Origin: an uncultured Bacteroidales bacterium
GTDB lineage: Bacteria > Bacteroidota > Bacteroidia > Bacteroidales > UBA932
DNA: 64,000 bases
Reading direction: 5' to 3'
NCBI GenBank assembly: GCA_905235085.1
Contig: CAJOKD010000007.1
Location: 33,750 to 97,749 of the forward strand
Position 1 is the stretch's first letter. Each line of letters starts with the position of its first letter. This document shows positions 37,536-46,473 of this stretch, one piece after another. The notes under the pieces are model-generated. The model made no database searches. It worked only from the letters and a program-made list of their open reading frames with translations, and had not been told where the DNA came from. The position numbers were made by a program, and so were the translations under genes.

Positions 37536-38546
37536 TCAATTCCAAGTTTTGATGTGTGGATCCGGAGCGTTATCCGGAACATATGAATCGCTGATGACCC
37601 TTTTCTCAGTCAGGACTTCCAGCAGCCTGGTCCCGCCGACAGAAGGGAAAAGGAAAAAGTCATTCACCTCCGAAGGAACCAGGATGCATTGTCCGGCCTT
37701 GAAGGAATATTTACCGGAAGGATCGGGAGTCTGGATGAAGGCCTCGCCGCTGATGCAGTAATACGCTGCAAAACTGCCGGGTTGTTCACTGGAAATATGG
37801 AGCCCGTCGACGAGGTCTATACCGGTAACCGTAAACTCCGGCACATTAGCGATTATCCTGCGTCCTCCAGCCTCTGCCAGTCCGGAAACTTCCAGCCTGG
37901 AGCCGGCTTCTCCGGAGGCAGTATAATCAATCAGATCGAAAGCTTCCTCCAGCATAATCCCCTCAGTCTCCTTTCCCCATCCGTGAAGGTTGAAAGTTAG
38001 TTCGGAACATTCGGATATTTCCAGGACAGTAAGGCCGGGACCGGCAGCGAATACCGTTCCGGGCTTGATCAGGAAGGTGTCCCCGGGGGAGGGATGGACT
38101 CTTTCAAGGATGCCGTCAACTTCACCCTCCTGGCATCTGCGATAGAAATCAGCAGGCTCGACCGCCTCCTTGAACCCAAGGCATATCTCGGATTCCTTGC
38201 CTGCATCGAGAACATACCAGAGCGCCGTCTTGCCGAAGGAATCATATCTTTCCGCAGCTTCCTGGTCCGCTACGTTCACTTGGAGAGGTTGCCATCCTTC
38301 AGTCCGTATCACCTTGACAAGGACGGGGAACTGCAGTCCATAGTATTCGAATGAATCGTCCCCGGTCACCCTCTCAAGATATGTACCCATAAGCTCGCTC
38401 AGGGTATTCCCGCCGAACCAGCCGTTGTCGACCATCGAATCCTTGAATCCCAGGTCGGCTATCAGATATTCGACGCTGCCCCATCCGGTCTCGTCCTTCG
38501 AACCGATGAACTTCATCGGGTACAGTTTTCTCTTGTCTTCTTCCAT
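37536..38546 (-). CDS. manA: class I mannose-6-phosphate isomerase
   Basis: 336 residues. Interconverts mannose-6-phosphate and fructose-6-phosphate. The metal-binding cupin features are recognisable (FPVLVKVIRTEGWQPLQVNV; VHPSPGDTFLIKPGTVFAAG) with a C-terminal second cupin (GEAFIQTPDPSGKYSFKAGQ). Start MEEDKRK at 38546 or MDMEED at 38552. A strong hairpin ends 2 bases ahead of the earlier ATG. Confidence 0.85.
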   Translation of the reverse strand: MEEDKRKLYPMKFIGSKDETGWGSVEYLIADLGFKDSMVDNGWFGGNTLSELMGTYLERVTGDDSFEYYGLQFPVLVKVIRTEGWQPLQVNVADQEAAERYDSFGKTALWYVLDAGKESEICLGFKEAVEPADFYRRCQEGEVDGILERVHPSPGDTFLIKPGTVFAAGPGLTVLEISECSELTFNLHGWGKETEGIMLEEAFDLIDYTASGEAGSRLEVSGLAEAGGRRIIANVPEFTVTGIDLVDGLHISSEQPGSFAAYYCISGEAFIQTPDPSGKYSFKAGQCILVPSEVNDFFLFPSVGGTRLLEVLTEKRVISDSYVPDNAPDPHIKTWN

Positions 38547-38554
38547 ATCCATTG

Positions 38555-38587
38555 AATACAGCCTCCGGAGGACCCGGAGGCTGTATT
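38555..38587 (-). terminator. strong hairpin between rubrerythrin and manA
   Basis: A 14-bp perfect stem (AATACAGCCTCCGG / CCGGAGGCTGTATT) with a 5-base loop, 23 bases beyond the rubrerythrin stop. No T-run follows on the minus strand, so termination would be imperfect; it abuts the manA start. Confidence 0.55.
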
Positions 38588-38610
38588 ATTCAAAATAACA
38601 ACTCCGGTAA

Positions 38611-39165
38611 CTATTTGTCGAAGTAGCGCTTCAGAAGGCCGTAGAAACCTGCTCCGTGGCGAGCCTCGTCCTTGGCCATTTCGTGCACTGTGTCGTGGAC
38701 GGCGTCATATCCGAGATCCTTTGCCCTCTTGGCGATGGCGAGCTTGCCTTCGCAGGCGCCGGCTTCGGCCTGATACCTTTTCACGAGATTGGTCTTGGTG
38801 TCCCAGACAACCTCTCCGAGAAGCTCTGCGAACTTGGAAGCGTGCTCTGCCTCTTCGAAAGCATAGCGCTTGAATGCGTCGGCGATCTCAGGGTATCCCT
38901 CGCGTTCTGCCTGACGGGACATTGCCAGATACATTCCGACTTCGGTGCACTCTCCGTTGAAGTGGTCGTGAAGGCCCTGGAGGATCTCTTCATCCTCTAC
39001 CTTGCCGTCACCGAGATGGTGCTCGCAGGCCCACTGAGGTTCTTCAGAATCTTCCTTTATTTCAACGAATTTGCTAGCAGGAGCCTTGCACTGAGGGCAG
39101 CGCTCCGGCGGATTCTCTCCTTCATATACGAATCCGCAAACCAGACATCTGAATTTCTTTTTCAT
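38611..39165 (-). CDS. rubrerythrin with N-terminal rubredoxin domain
   Basis: 184 residues. Residues 1-40 carry a rubredoxin-type iron site (CLVCGF and CPQCKAP); residues 60-184 a ferritin-like diiron domain with Glu-rich helices ([37 protein letters not shown]). This reversed order, rubredoxin first, is seen in reverse rubrerythrins/NADH-dependent peroxide reductases of anaerobes. Likely detoxifies peroxide. A TATATTTG box stands 22 bases upstream. Confidence 0.9.
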   Translation of the reverse strand: MKKKFRCLVCGFVYEGENPPERCPQCKAPASKFVEIKEDSEEPQWACEHHLGDGKVEDEEILQGLHDHFNGECTEVGMYLAMSRQAEREGYPEIADAFKRYAFEEAEHASKFAELLGEVVWDTKTNLVKRYQAEAGACEGKLAIAKRAKDLGYDAVHDTVHEMAKDEARHGAGFYGLLKRYFDK

Positions 39166-39186
39166 AACAGTAGATTTTAATAATTA

Positions 39187-39194
39187 CAAATATA
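39187..39194 (-). promoter_or_regulatory. promoter -7 box for rubrerythrin
   Basis: Minus strand TATATTTG, 21 bases before the ATG at 39165; the -33 is not clear. Confidence 0.5.
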
Positions 39195-39217
39195 TACAAA
39201 CAATTTGATTTCCGATG

Positions 39218-42091
39218 CTACTCCATATCCGCAGCGAAGGCCTTCGGTCGGACGAGTACTTCCTCCCTGATTACATTGCCTCCGGCATCCTTGATCCGTA
39301 CGGTTACCTTCCCCCTTGAAGTACGCGCCTTCGCGGCGAACATATGCCGGTTGCCTATCTTCTGGTATTTCTCGTTGAACTCAGGTTTGTCGATGAAAGA
39401 AGGAAGGTATTTGTTGACATTGAAAAGCGGGTCTTCGTCATTCACCTTGCTCACTTCCAATGGTTTCCCGTTCTCCAGGATTTCCACGGTCTCGCCCGGC
39501 TTGTAGAACCAGTAGTTGACGTAGATCCAGTTGCGGAACCTCTTGTCGGCATAATCGACCCTGTCCGGATATGTCTTCATCTGGGCGCGTATATCCTTGT
39601 CGTGGGCATAGTACGACATCACCGAGTTCATATCGTATATCCTCATCCATTTTTCGCCGAACCTGTGGCTGTAGAATCCGTATTTGCAGCTGCCGTCGCT
39701 CCCGATGACAGCAGTCAGGACGCCAGATTCTTCTCCTTGCGTCCCAAGGACGGTTACCGGGGAAGTGGTCCACATGTCACCTGACACGGCCGGAATCTCT
39801 ATCTCCTTGAATACAGGCCACTTGTCCGAATGGATGAAATGCATATAGTGAACGTGCCCGCAGGCGATGTCCACGGTCCCGAAGCGAGCGAACATAGCAG
39901 CGAGGGAGTCCACCTGGGCAGTGCTTGCGAACAAGGTTCCCCGATTGTTGTCGCTGAGCAGCGGCGAGTGGATGCACAGCCTGATCCTGGTGTCGTCAGG
40001 GAGATCTTTCAGATCGGCCTTCAGCCAGGTCATCTCGTCTTTCGTGAAGCCCTTGTCGTAAGACCTGTCTCCGGCTATTCCTTTGGCTTTCTTACCTTTT
40101 CCCGGGACGTTGATGTATTTGATGTCGTCCATCATTATCCAGTGCTCCTTCCCGATGTTGACGGAATAGTACTCCGGCCCCAGCACCTCCCTGTAGAGAT
40201 GCTCGGCGTCACGGTCCGTGTTCGCGGTCGAAATGGCACCGTCGTTGTCGTGGTTGCCGGACACGCTGTACATCAGGGTAGGGAAGCGGTTCTCTATCAA
40301 TGTGTTGACGGCATCGCGGAGATTATATCCATAGGAATACCAGTACAGTTCGTGGGCAAGGTCTCCGAGGTTCACGGTATAGACAGGCCCGTAGGCCGAC
40401 AGTCTCTCGAACTGCTTCCGGATGTTCGGCATCGCGGTTTCCCTGAACTCCTTCAGGTCGGGTTTGAAATCCGCGTTCGTAAGATGGGCGTCCGTGAAGT
40501 ATATCACGGAATACGTGTCCTGGTTCTCCTTTTTCAGGGTGAAATCGTGATTTTCCCTGACTCCGATAGGTTCTGTCAGCCTGGCGTAGAAGTCAGGACG
40601 GAGCCCGTCCCTGCTCGTGGCAACGTAACCGGATGGAGTGCTTATGAATACGAAACCCTGTCTCTTGTCGCTGTACATACTGTACCTGCCATCCTTGTCC
40701 GTCTTGACCACCCGGATGCCGTCGGATACGTGCACTCCTGCTACAGGCTGGCCCTCGCAGGTCACTGAGCCCGTCAGGACGACAGGTACCGGGGTAGACT
40801 CCCGATCCTTCCTTGCGGCTTCAACCACAGGGATATAGTGCTCCTTGAAATCGCTCCAACGATAGTAAGGGCCGCTCACGCTCTCGAGCGGAAGCTCCAT
40901 ATCCTTTTCGTTGAAAAGCATCTTGAATATCACATCGTCCTTCCGGTCCTTGTAGAATATCATCTGGATGTTGGATGCCATCGGCACCTCGTATGATTTC
41001 CAGGTGTCCTTCACCGAGTCGAAGTCCGGAGCCTTGTACGCCCATCCTCCTATGCCCATCAGGCAGAACATCGCCATTATGCACCCGTCGTGTCCGAACC
41101 TGAGGCGTGCGGCCGTGCCGTCGGCGATGTCCTGGTCCGTGCTCTTGATGATGTCGTCCAGCATACTCCAGGTGGCCTTCCAGGGAAGTCCGTAACTCTC
41201 GTCGCTGCGCCCCTTCCAGATGTAGTATCTCAGGTTGTCGCACTCCCAGAGTTTCAGTATCTCATCCTCGGTGAACAAGTCCAGGAACCCCGGATCCTCA
41301 TCCATACACTGCCCGTCGTTGGCGAAGTCGAAGAGCTTCTGCATAAAGGACAGCTTGCCGTCCACCTTTGCCGGATTCAGGAAAAACCTTCCTATGAATC
41401 CATCAACATCGAGCTTGCGTCTGCAGAACTCGACATAAGGGATATACCAGTCTCCTTCCTCGCTCCGGTTCCGCTTGTCGAACGAAGTCGAGTAAGGCGA
41501 GTTACCGGAATGCGGGTTGAGGAAAGGCAGGAAAGCATAGCCGGTCTCCTGACGTATGTCCAGGTCTGGCCTCTTTTCCTTGAGAGCCTCGCAGAAAGCG
41601 TTCATACTGAGCATAGTCCTGTGCAAGGTCGAACCGAAAGCTTCGATGTGTGCTCCCTTGCGGCGGAATACTCCGGGATAATTTGAATACATCCTCTCCG
41701 CAAGGGTCCTCATCTGTCTGGTTCCCAGCGCCGTCAGTTCTCCTCCCCGTCCCTTCACCGACGGGTAGACGGCGAGGAAGCGTTCTCTAAGTTTCTTGCC
41801 TTCGGCGGTGAGGTTCCCGGCGGACGCGGCATCCTCTATGGTATTCCTGATCTTGTCATAGTAGGACTCTTCCAGGATGTAGCGGGCACCGTGGCGGTTG
41901 TATGTGCTGATATAGAACGGCTTGTAGCCCTTCGGGGCGGCAGTGAGGTCCCTGTCGGCGAAATCGTCCACGTAATATATGTTCCCGGCCTTGCGGACGT
42001 CCTGCCTGATATCCTGGTAAGCATCCTGCCCAGCTGCGCAGAAACAGCACGCCAGGAGGACGGAAAGTATTGAAAAAAATCTCCTATGCAT
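39218..42091 (-). CDS. histidine acid phosphatase fused to a calcineurin-like phosphoesterase
   Basis: 957 residues, secreted (SILSVLLACCFCAAGQ). Residues about 40-420 are a histidine-type phosphatase: catalytic YNRHGAR near 65 and the HD-like proton donor region RFGHDGCIMAMF near 340. Then a MetallophosN-type beta domain (TGSVTCEGQPVAGVHVSDG), a metallophosphoesterase with YFTDAHLTNADF near 531, NLGDLAHE, GNHDNDG near 612, CIHSPLLSDN and CGHVHYMHF near 745, and a MetallophosC-like C-terminus. Two unrelated phosphatase folds thus share one chain. Starts 8 bases after the stop of a paralogous phosphatase. Substrates unknown; phosphate release from phosphate esters is inferred. Confidence 0.88.
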   Translation of the reverse strand: MHRRFFSILSVLLACCFCAAGQDAYQDIRQDVRKAGNIYYVDDFADRDLTAAPKGYKPFYISTYNRHGARYILEESYYDKIRNTIEDAASAGNLTAEGKKLRERFLAVYPSVKGRGGELTALGTRQMRTLAERMYSNYPGVFRRKGAHIEAFGSTLHRTMLSMNAFCEALKEKRPDLDIRQETGYAFLPFLNPHSGNSPYSTSFDKRNRSEEGDWYIPYVEFCRRKLDVDGFIGRFFLNPAKVDGKLSFMQKLFDFANDGQCMDEDPGFLDLFTEDEILKLWECDNLRYYIWKGRSDESYGLPWKATWSMLDDIIKSTDQDIADGTAARLRFGHDGCIMAMFCLMGIGGWAYKAPDFDSVKDTWKSYEVPMASNIQMIFYKDRKDDVIFKMLFNEKDMELPLESVSGPYYRWSDFKEHYIPVVEAARKDRESTPVPVVLTGSVTCEGQPVAGVHVSDGIRVVKTDKDGRYSMYSDKRQGFVFISTPSGYVATSRDGLRPDFYARLTEPIGVRENHDFTLKKENQDTYSVIYFTDAHLTNADFKPDLKEFRETAMPNIRKQFERLSAYGPVYTVNLGDLAHELYWYSYGYNLRDAVNTLIENRFPTLMYSVSGNHDNDGAISTANTDRDAEHLYREVLGPEYYSVNIGKEHWIMMDDIKYINVPGKGKKAKGIAGDRSYDKGFTKDEMTWLKADLKDLPDDTRIRLCIHSPLLSDNNRGTLFASTAQVDSLAAMFARFGTVDIACGHVHYMHFIHSDKWPVFKEIEIPAVSGDMWTTSPVTVLGTQGEESGVLTAVIGSDGSCKYGFYSHRFGEKWMRIYDMNSVMSYYAHDKDIRAQMKTYPDRVDYADKRFRNWIYVNYWFYKPGETVEILENGKPLEVSKVNDEDPLFNVNKYLPSFIDKPEFNEKYQKIGNRHMFAAKARTSRGKVTVRIKDAGGNVIREEVLVRPKAFAADME

Positions 42092-42099
42092 CGCAATAA

Positions 42100-43419
42100 T
42101 CAGTTGTTAGTATTCGAAACCAATTCCCGAGTCAAGGCTATCTGCCTGTCGCAGAATGCCTTGAAGTCAGGCCAGCTGTAGAACGGAGCCTTCGCGGAGA
42201 CGAGCGGAAGCTCGATGTCCCGTTCATTGTACAACACTCTTACGAGTATGTCGTCCTTCTTGTTGCGGTAGAAAACGAACTGGATGTTCGAAGCTACCGG
42301 CACCCGGTTGCAGTGCCATTCCTCGGCTATCTCGTCAATCGAAGCCATAGGTTTGTCCCAGCCTTCGACTCCCAGGAAGGCAAGCATCGGGATGATCATT
42401 ATGTCGTGCCCGAAGCGCAGTCTGACATCAGTTTCACCGGTCGCGATGTCCTGTACGGCCTTCGAAATGATATCCTCCATCGTCAGATGGATCGCAGACC
42501 ACCTCCTGCCGCCCTGGAAGAGTGTGTCAGGACCGTAAAGCAGGAAGTAGTTGCAGTTCGAGACCTTCGAATGGGCGACCATCTCATCCAGCGAGAATAT
42601 ATCCCAGAAACGGACCTCCGAATCCGTGTCCTGGATAAACGACGCGGTGCGGTAGAACATAGACTCGATCTCTCTCTCGCTGCCGAACCGGGCTATCCTG
42701 GACACATCCTTGAACAGCCTTGCCAGGGGAGCGTGCGGATCCAGCACCCTTTCGGAATATTCATCTATCCTCTTGGTCAGGGTGTCTGTCAAAGGCTTGA
42801 GGGGTTCCATTTCAGGATTGTACTCCGTAAAAGGGTTCAGGACGGCCATTTCCGAAGCACCGGTGGTCCTGGTTATCCCGAGGCCGGGGTACTTCTCCTT
42901 CAGGCCCTCGCAGAAAGCCGCCATGGACATAATGCAGCGTGCCCTAATCGTGGAACGAGCATCCACGTTCACCTTGCGTTTCTGCCTGAATACTTCCGGG
43001 AAGTTGCGCAACATCCTTGCAGCCAGTTTCTTCTGCTGGGCATATCCCTTCTGGGTCAAGTCGCCGGCGCGGTTGTCCAGCATTGGGAATACGGTCTCGT
43101 ACCTCCGCAACACATCCTGTCCGAGGGCGGTCAGATTGTCTTCCTTCTGAGCGGCGAGCAGGATGCGCCTGACAATCACGAATTCCGGATTGGAACCTGA
43201 AAACCTGGCTCCGTGGCGCCCGTAGTGGCTTATGTAGAAAGGTTTGTAGCCTTTTGGTGCCTTCGCGATGGCGGGGGTGTCGAAGTCATACATCGAGTAT
43301 ACGTAACCCGCCTTGTCCGGGTTGGCTTCGATCTCTTCCCGGACAGTCTGGGCAGGGAGCCAGACCGGCAGCAGGAAGGCGACGGCCAAGGCTGTGATCC
43401 TGGTTTTATTAGCCTTCAT
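42100..43419 (-). CDS. histidine-type acid phosphatase (phytase-like)
   Basis: 439 residues, secreted (ITALAVAFLLPVWLPAQ). Active-site SHYGRHGARFSGS and late RFGHDIMIIPM mark the branch 2 histidine phosphatases, which include phytases. It is a paralogue of the N-terminal half of the next gene: both share APKGYKPFYIS before the RHG motif, followed by matched segments. The ATG at 43419 removes a long upstream frame that covers the divergent gene. First of the pair with the fusion gene. Confidence 0.88.
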   Translation of the reverse strand: MKANKTRITALAVAFLLPVWLPAQTVREEIEANPDKAGYVYSMYDFDTPAIAKAPKGYKPFYISHYGRHGARFSGSNPEFVIVRRILLAAQKEDNLTALGQDVLRRYETVFPMLDNRAGDLTQKGYAQQKKLAARMLRNFPEVFRQKRKVNVDARSTIRARCIMSMAAFCEGLKEKYPGLGITRTTGASEMAVLNPFTEYNPEMEPLKPLTDTLTKRIDEYSERVLDPHAPLARLFKDVSRIARFGSEREIESMFYRTASFIQDTDSEVRFWDIFSLDEMVAHSKVSNCNYFLLYGPDTLFQGGRRWSAIHLTMEDIISKAVQDIATGETDVRLRFGHDIMIIPMLAFLGVEGWDKPMASIDEIAEEWHCNRVPVASNIQFVFYRNKKDDILVRVLYNERDIELPLVSAKAPFYSWPDFKAFCDRQIALTRELVSNTNN

Positions 43420-43427
43420 TCCTGTGG

Positions 43428-43443
43428 TTTGATTTTTATCAAA
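43428..43443. promoter_or_regulatory. operator-like dyad between the phosphatase and kinase genes
   Basis: TTTGAT-TTTT-ATCAAA is a perfect 6-bp dyad in the 75-base space between divergent starts. Confidence 0.35.
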
Positions 43444-43479
43444 TTTAGTCAAAAATTTCCGATTATCGCAATTATTGAG

Positions 43480-43487
43480 TATTTTTA
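43480..43487 (+). promoter_or_regulatory. promoter -7 box for the ribulokinase-like gene
   Basis: TATTTTTA matches TAnnTTTG except for the final base; the ATG is 7 bases on. Confidence 0.4.
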
Positions 43488-43494
43488 CATTGAT

Positions 43495-45115
43495 ATGGAA
43501 GACAGGAAATATACTATCGGAATGGACCTGGGTACAGACTCCGCAAGGGCTGTACTTTACGAAGCCACAAGTCCTCAGGCAGGCAGGGAAATATCGGTAT
43601 GTACTTGTCCTTATGCAAGATGGTCGGAAGGTCTTTATTGCGATCCGGCCGAGGCTCGTTTCCGCCAGCATCCGCTGGATTATCTGGAAGCTGTCGAGGC
43701 TGTCCTGAAAGGGGTGATACGCGATTGCCCGGACAAGGATGCTATAGTGGCTATCGCTGCCGACACCACGGGAAGCACTCCTTGTCTCACGGACGCCAGC
43801 CTGACTCCGCTCTGTCTCACTCCCGGCCACGAAGATGATCCCGATGCGATGTTCATCCTGTGGAAAGACCACACGGGAGAAGCTGAGTCGCAGGAAATCA
43901 ATGCATTGCTGCCGGACTTCCCGGTGAATTATGCCGACCATTCCGGAAAGCTTTACGGACCGGAGAATTTCTGGTCCAAGATGCTCCACGTCCTGAGAAG
44001 GTCTCCCAGTCTGAGGGAAGATGCATTCTCCGCGATTGAACTCTGCGACGACCGGATGCACCGGCGTCGACTCGCTGAAGATGGGACATTCAGTTGCCCA
44101 GGGAAAGTGGATGTGGTCGGAAAGGTGGGGCGGCTTTCCTCCTGAATCTTTCTTCAATGCCCTGGACCCGGTCCTGGTCCCGTTCCTGAAGCGCCTTCCT
44201 CAGAGGAATTATCCTTGCCAGGAGGCTGCGGGCACCCTTTGCCCCGAGTGGGCGGACAAGCTCGGACTGTCCGGGAAAGTATTCGTGGGAGTTGGTAACA
44301 TAGACAGTTATTCCGGTGCCCTCGGGGCCGGAGCGGCGCCAGGGAGGATGGTTATGAACCTGGGTACCTCGGCTTGCTTTATGAACGTAGTCCACGACGA
44401 GGTCATCCTAGGGAGGATCGTTCCAGGTGTTTTCGGGCAGGTCAACGGAATGATATTGCCCGGATGTGACGGATTCGAGACCGGTCTCTCAGCCTATGGT
44501 GACGCGTTCGCGTGGTTCAAGAGACTGCTGGGATGGCCTCTGGAGAAGTTCCTTCCTGAGAAGGAGCGTGCCGCAGCGATGGACAGGTTGCTCTCCGAAC
44601 TTAACGATGAGGCGGCGAAGGTTGTCCCGGATGTGGATTCTCCGCTTGCTACCGACCATCTCAACGGAAGGCGTACTCCTTTCCTGAACAGCTCCCTTTC
44701 GGCCTCGTTCAGCGGATTGAAACTGTCCACGACGGCTCCTGAGCTCTATTATGCCCTCGTGGAGTCTACGGCTTTCGCCACAAAGGTGATAATCGACCAT
44801 ATGGAGTCCAACGGAGTGCCTGTTGAAGAGCTTGTGGCTGTGGGAGGTGTATCCAGGAAATCGCCGTTCGCAATGCAGATGCTCGCCGATGTGACAGGCC
44901 GCAGGATAAATGTTTCCGCCGCTATGAACGCCGGTGCCACGGGTGCGGCTGTCAACGGTGCCGTGATGGCGGGGCTGTATCCTGACGTGGTCTCTGCGCA
45001 GAAGGCTATGTGCCCACCGGTCCTGAATTCTTTCGAACCGGATCCTTCGAAAGAAAGGATATTGGCACAAAGATGTATAAGATACGTAGAAACAGTTAAA
45101 TTCAACGAAAGATGA
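43495..45115 (+). pseudogene. ribulokinase-like FGGY kinase, frameshifted
   Basis: About 540 residues in two frames. The first (43495-44050) opens with the FGGY phosphate loop TIGMDLGTDSARAVLYE and runs to SAIELCDD; the second resumes TGVDSLKMGHSV, MWSERWGGFPPESFF, then the ATPase half (NLGTSACFM, GGVSRKSPFAMQMLADVTGR) to the stop at 45115. The pattern is that of ribulokinase (AraB). The join at about 44050 lacks several residues expected after LCD, so this looks like a deletion rather than one miscalled base. It overlaps the FAD oxidoreductase by 4 bases. Confidence 0.75.
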
Positions 45116-46473
45116 TGAAGATGTCAGAACCCGCAAGGGAAACACCCGTAAGGGCACAGGTAGACGTCCTTGTAGTAGGCGGTGGTCCTGCCGGAATAAT
45201 GGCAGCGGAAGCTGCTGCAGGAGAGGGACTTAAGGTTATGCTGATAGAGAGCAGGGGCTATCTTGGAGGCAACCTCACCATCGGTCTCCCGATCCTGTCA
45301 TTCCTCGATGTGAACGGCAAGCAGTGTGTCAAGGGCCTTCCCCAGGATTTCATAGACAGGCTGCGGAAGCGCGGCACAGCGACGTCTCATTATCCTTGCA
45401 AGCTCCATATGAGCTTCACTATGACCGATCCTGAGGCGGACAAGGACGTAGCCCTGGAGATTATGAAGGAAAAGGGAGTCGAGGTGCTGTTCTATGTTTT
45501 TTCATCCGACGTGATCAAGGAAGGGAACGTGGTCAAGGGAGTGTTCATTGAGAGCAAGGCCGGCCGTGAGGCCATCCTGGCCAAGACCGTGATCGACTGT
45601 ACCGGAGACGGTGACGTAGCCTACAGGGCAGGGGTCCGTATGTTCAAGGGAGACAGCGACGGAGGAATGCAGCCGCCTACCCTTATGTACAGTATGAGAG
45701 GCGTGAACGTGGATGCTCTCCGGGACGCAATTGTCAACCATCCGGAAGAATTCGATATGGACACGATGCCGCACGAGCAGTTCAAGAGGGACAAATTCAT
45801 CACCGTCGGCCTCAGGAACCAGATACTCAAGGCACAGGCCGCCGGACTCGATATCCCGGTTGCCCGTACCATCCTCATCACAGGCCTCGCCAGCGACGAG
45901 ATCTGGGTCAATATGACCAGGGTGAGCGGCACGGATTCCACTCTTCCTGAGAGCTATACGCGTGGAGAGATCATTGCCCGCGACCAGATGCACGTAATTA
46001 CAGAGTACCTCCGCCGTTTCGTCCCCGGCTTCGCCGATGCCTGGGTGGACAGGGTATCTCCTTTTATGGGAATACGTGAAAGCCGCCAGACAGAATGTGA
46101 ATATATGCTTACGGGCGAAGATATCATCTCCAGCCGCAGATTCCCGGACTGCGTTGCGGTCGCTGGATATCCGCTCGATATCCATCATTCCACCGGAGGC
46201 GACTGTACTATGGTCTTCGCCAAGGACAATTACGACATCCCGTACGGATGCCTGGTTCCGAAGGGCGTGGAGAACCTGCTCGTAGCAGGCCGCTGCAGCG
46301 GATATACCCACGAGGCGATGGCCTCCACAAGGGTTATGTCGACCTGTATGGCGGTCGGCGAGGCTGCAGGAAGGGCGGCAAGGCTCGCCTTGAAGCAAGG
46401 TGTACCGCCATCCGCCGTGGATGTGGACGTACTTCGTAAAGAACTGAAGGATACGGGAGCCTATCTTGGATGA
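45112..46473 (+). CDS. FAD-dependent oxidoreductase
   Basis: 453 residues. The dinucleotide fold is at the start (VDVLVVGGGPAGIMAAEAAA, then LIESRGYLGGNL), with the family segment TVIDCTGDGDVAYRAGV and C-terminal LVAGRCSGYTHEAMASTRVM. Matches the PF12831 group of FAD-dependent oxidoreductases common in Bacteroidota carbohydrate loci. Substrate unknown. Overlaps the kinase by ATGA and the addB-like gene likewise, so the block appears to be co-transcribed. Confidence 0.85.
   Translation: MMKMSEPARETPVRAQVDVLVVGGGPAGIMAAEAAAGEGLKVMLIESRGYLGGNLTIGLPILSFLDVNGKQCVKGLPQDFIDRLRKRGTATSHYPCKLHMSFTMTDPEADKDVALEIMKEKGVEVLFYVFSSDVIKEGNVVKGVFIESKAGREAILAKTVIDCTGDGDVAYRAGVRMFKGDSDGGMQPPTLMYSMRGVNVDALRDAIVNHPEEFDMDTMPHEQFKRDKFITVGLRNQILKAQAAGLDIPVARTILITGLASDEIWVNMTRVSGTDSTLPESYTRGEIIARDQMHVITEYLRRFVPGFADAWVDRVSPFMGIRESRQTECEYMLTGEDIISSRRFPDCVAVAGYPLDIHHSTGGDCTMVFAKDNYDIPYGCLVPKGVENLLVAGRCSGYTHEAMASTRVMSTCMAVGEAAGRAARLALKQGVPPSAVDVDVLRKELKDTGAYLG

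Noticed and set aside
44040..44060. Programmed frameshifting in the ribulokinase-like gene
   Set aside because: No slippery sequence or downstream structure, and residues are missing at the join.
42100..44157. Long minus-strand frame reaching back over the kinase gene
   Set aside because: The conserved protein starts at 43419; the extension has no signal, and overlaps the kinase on the other strand.
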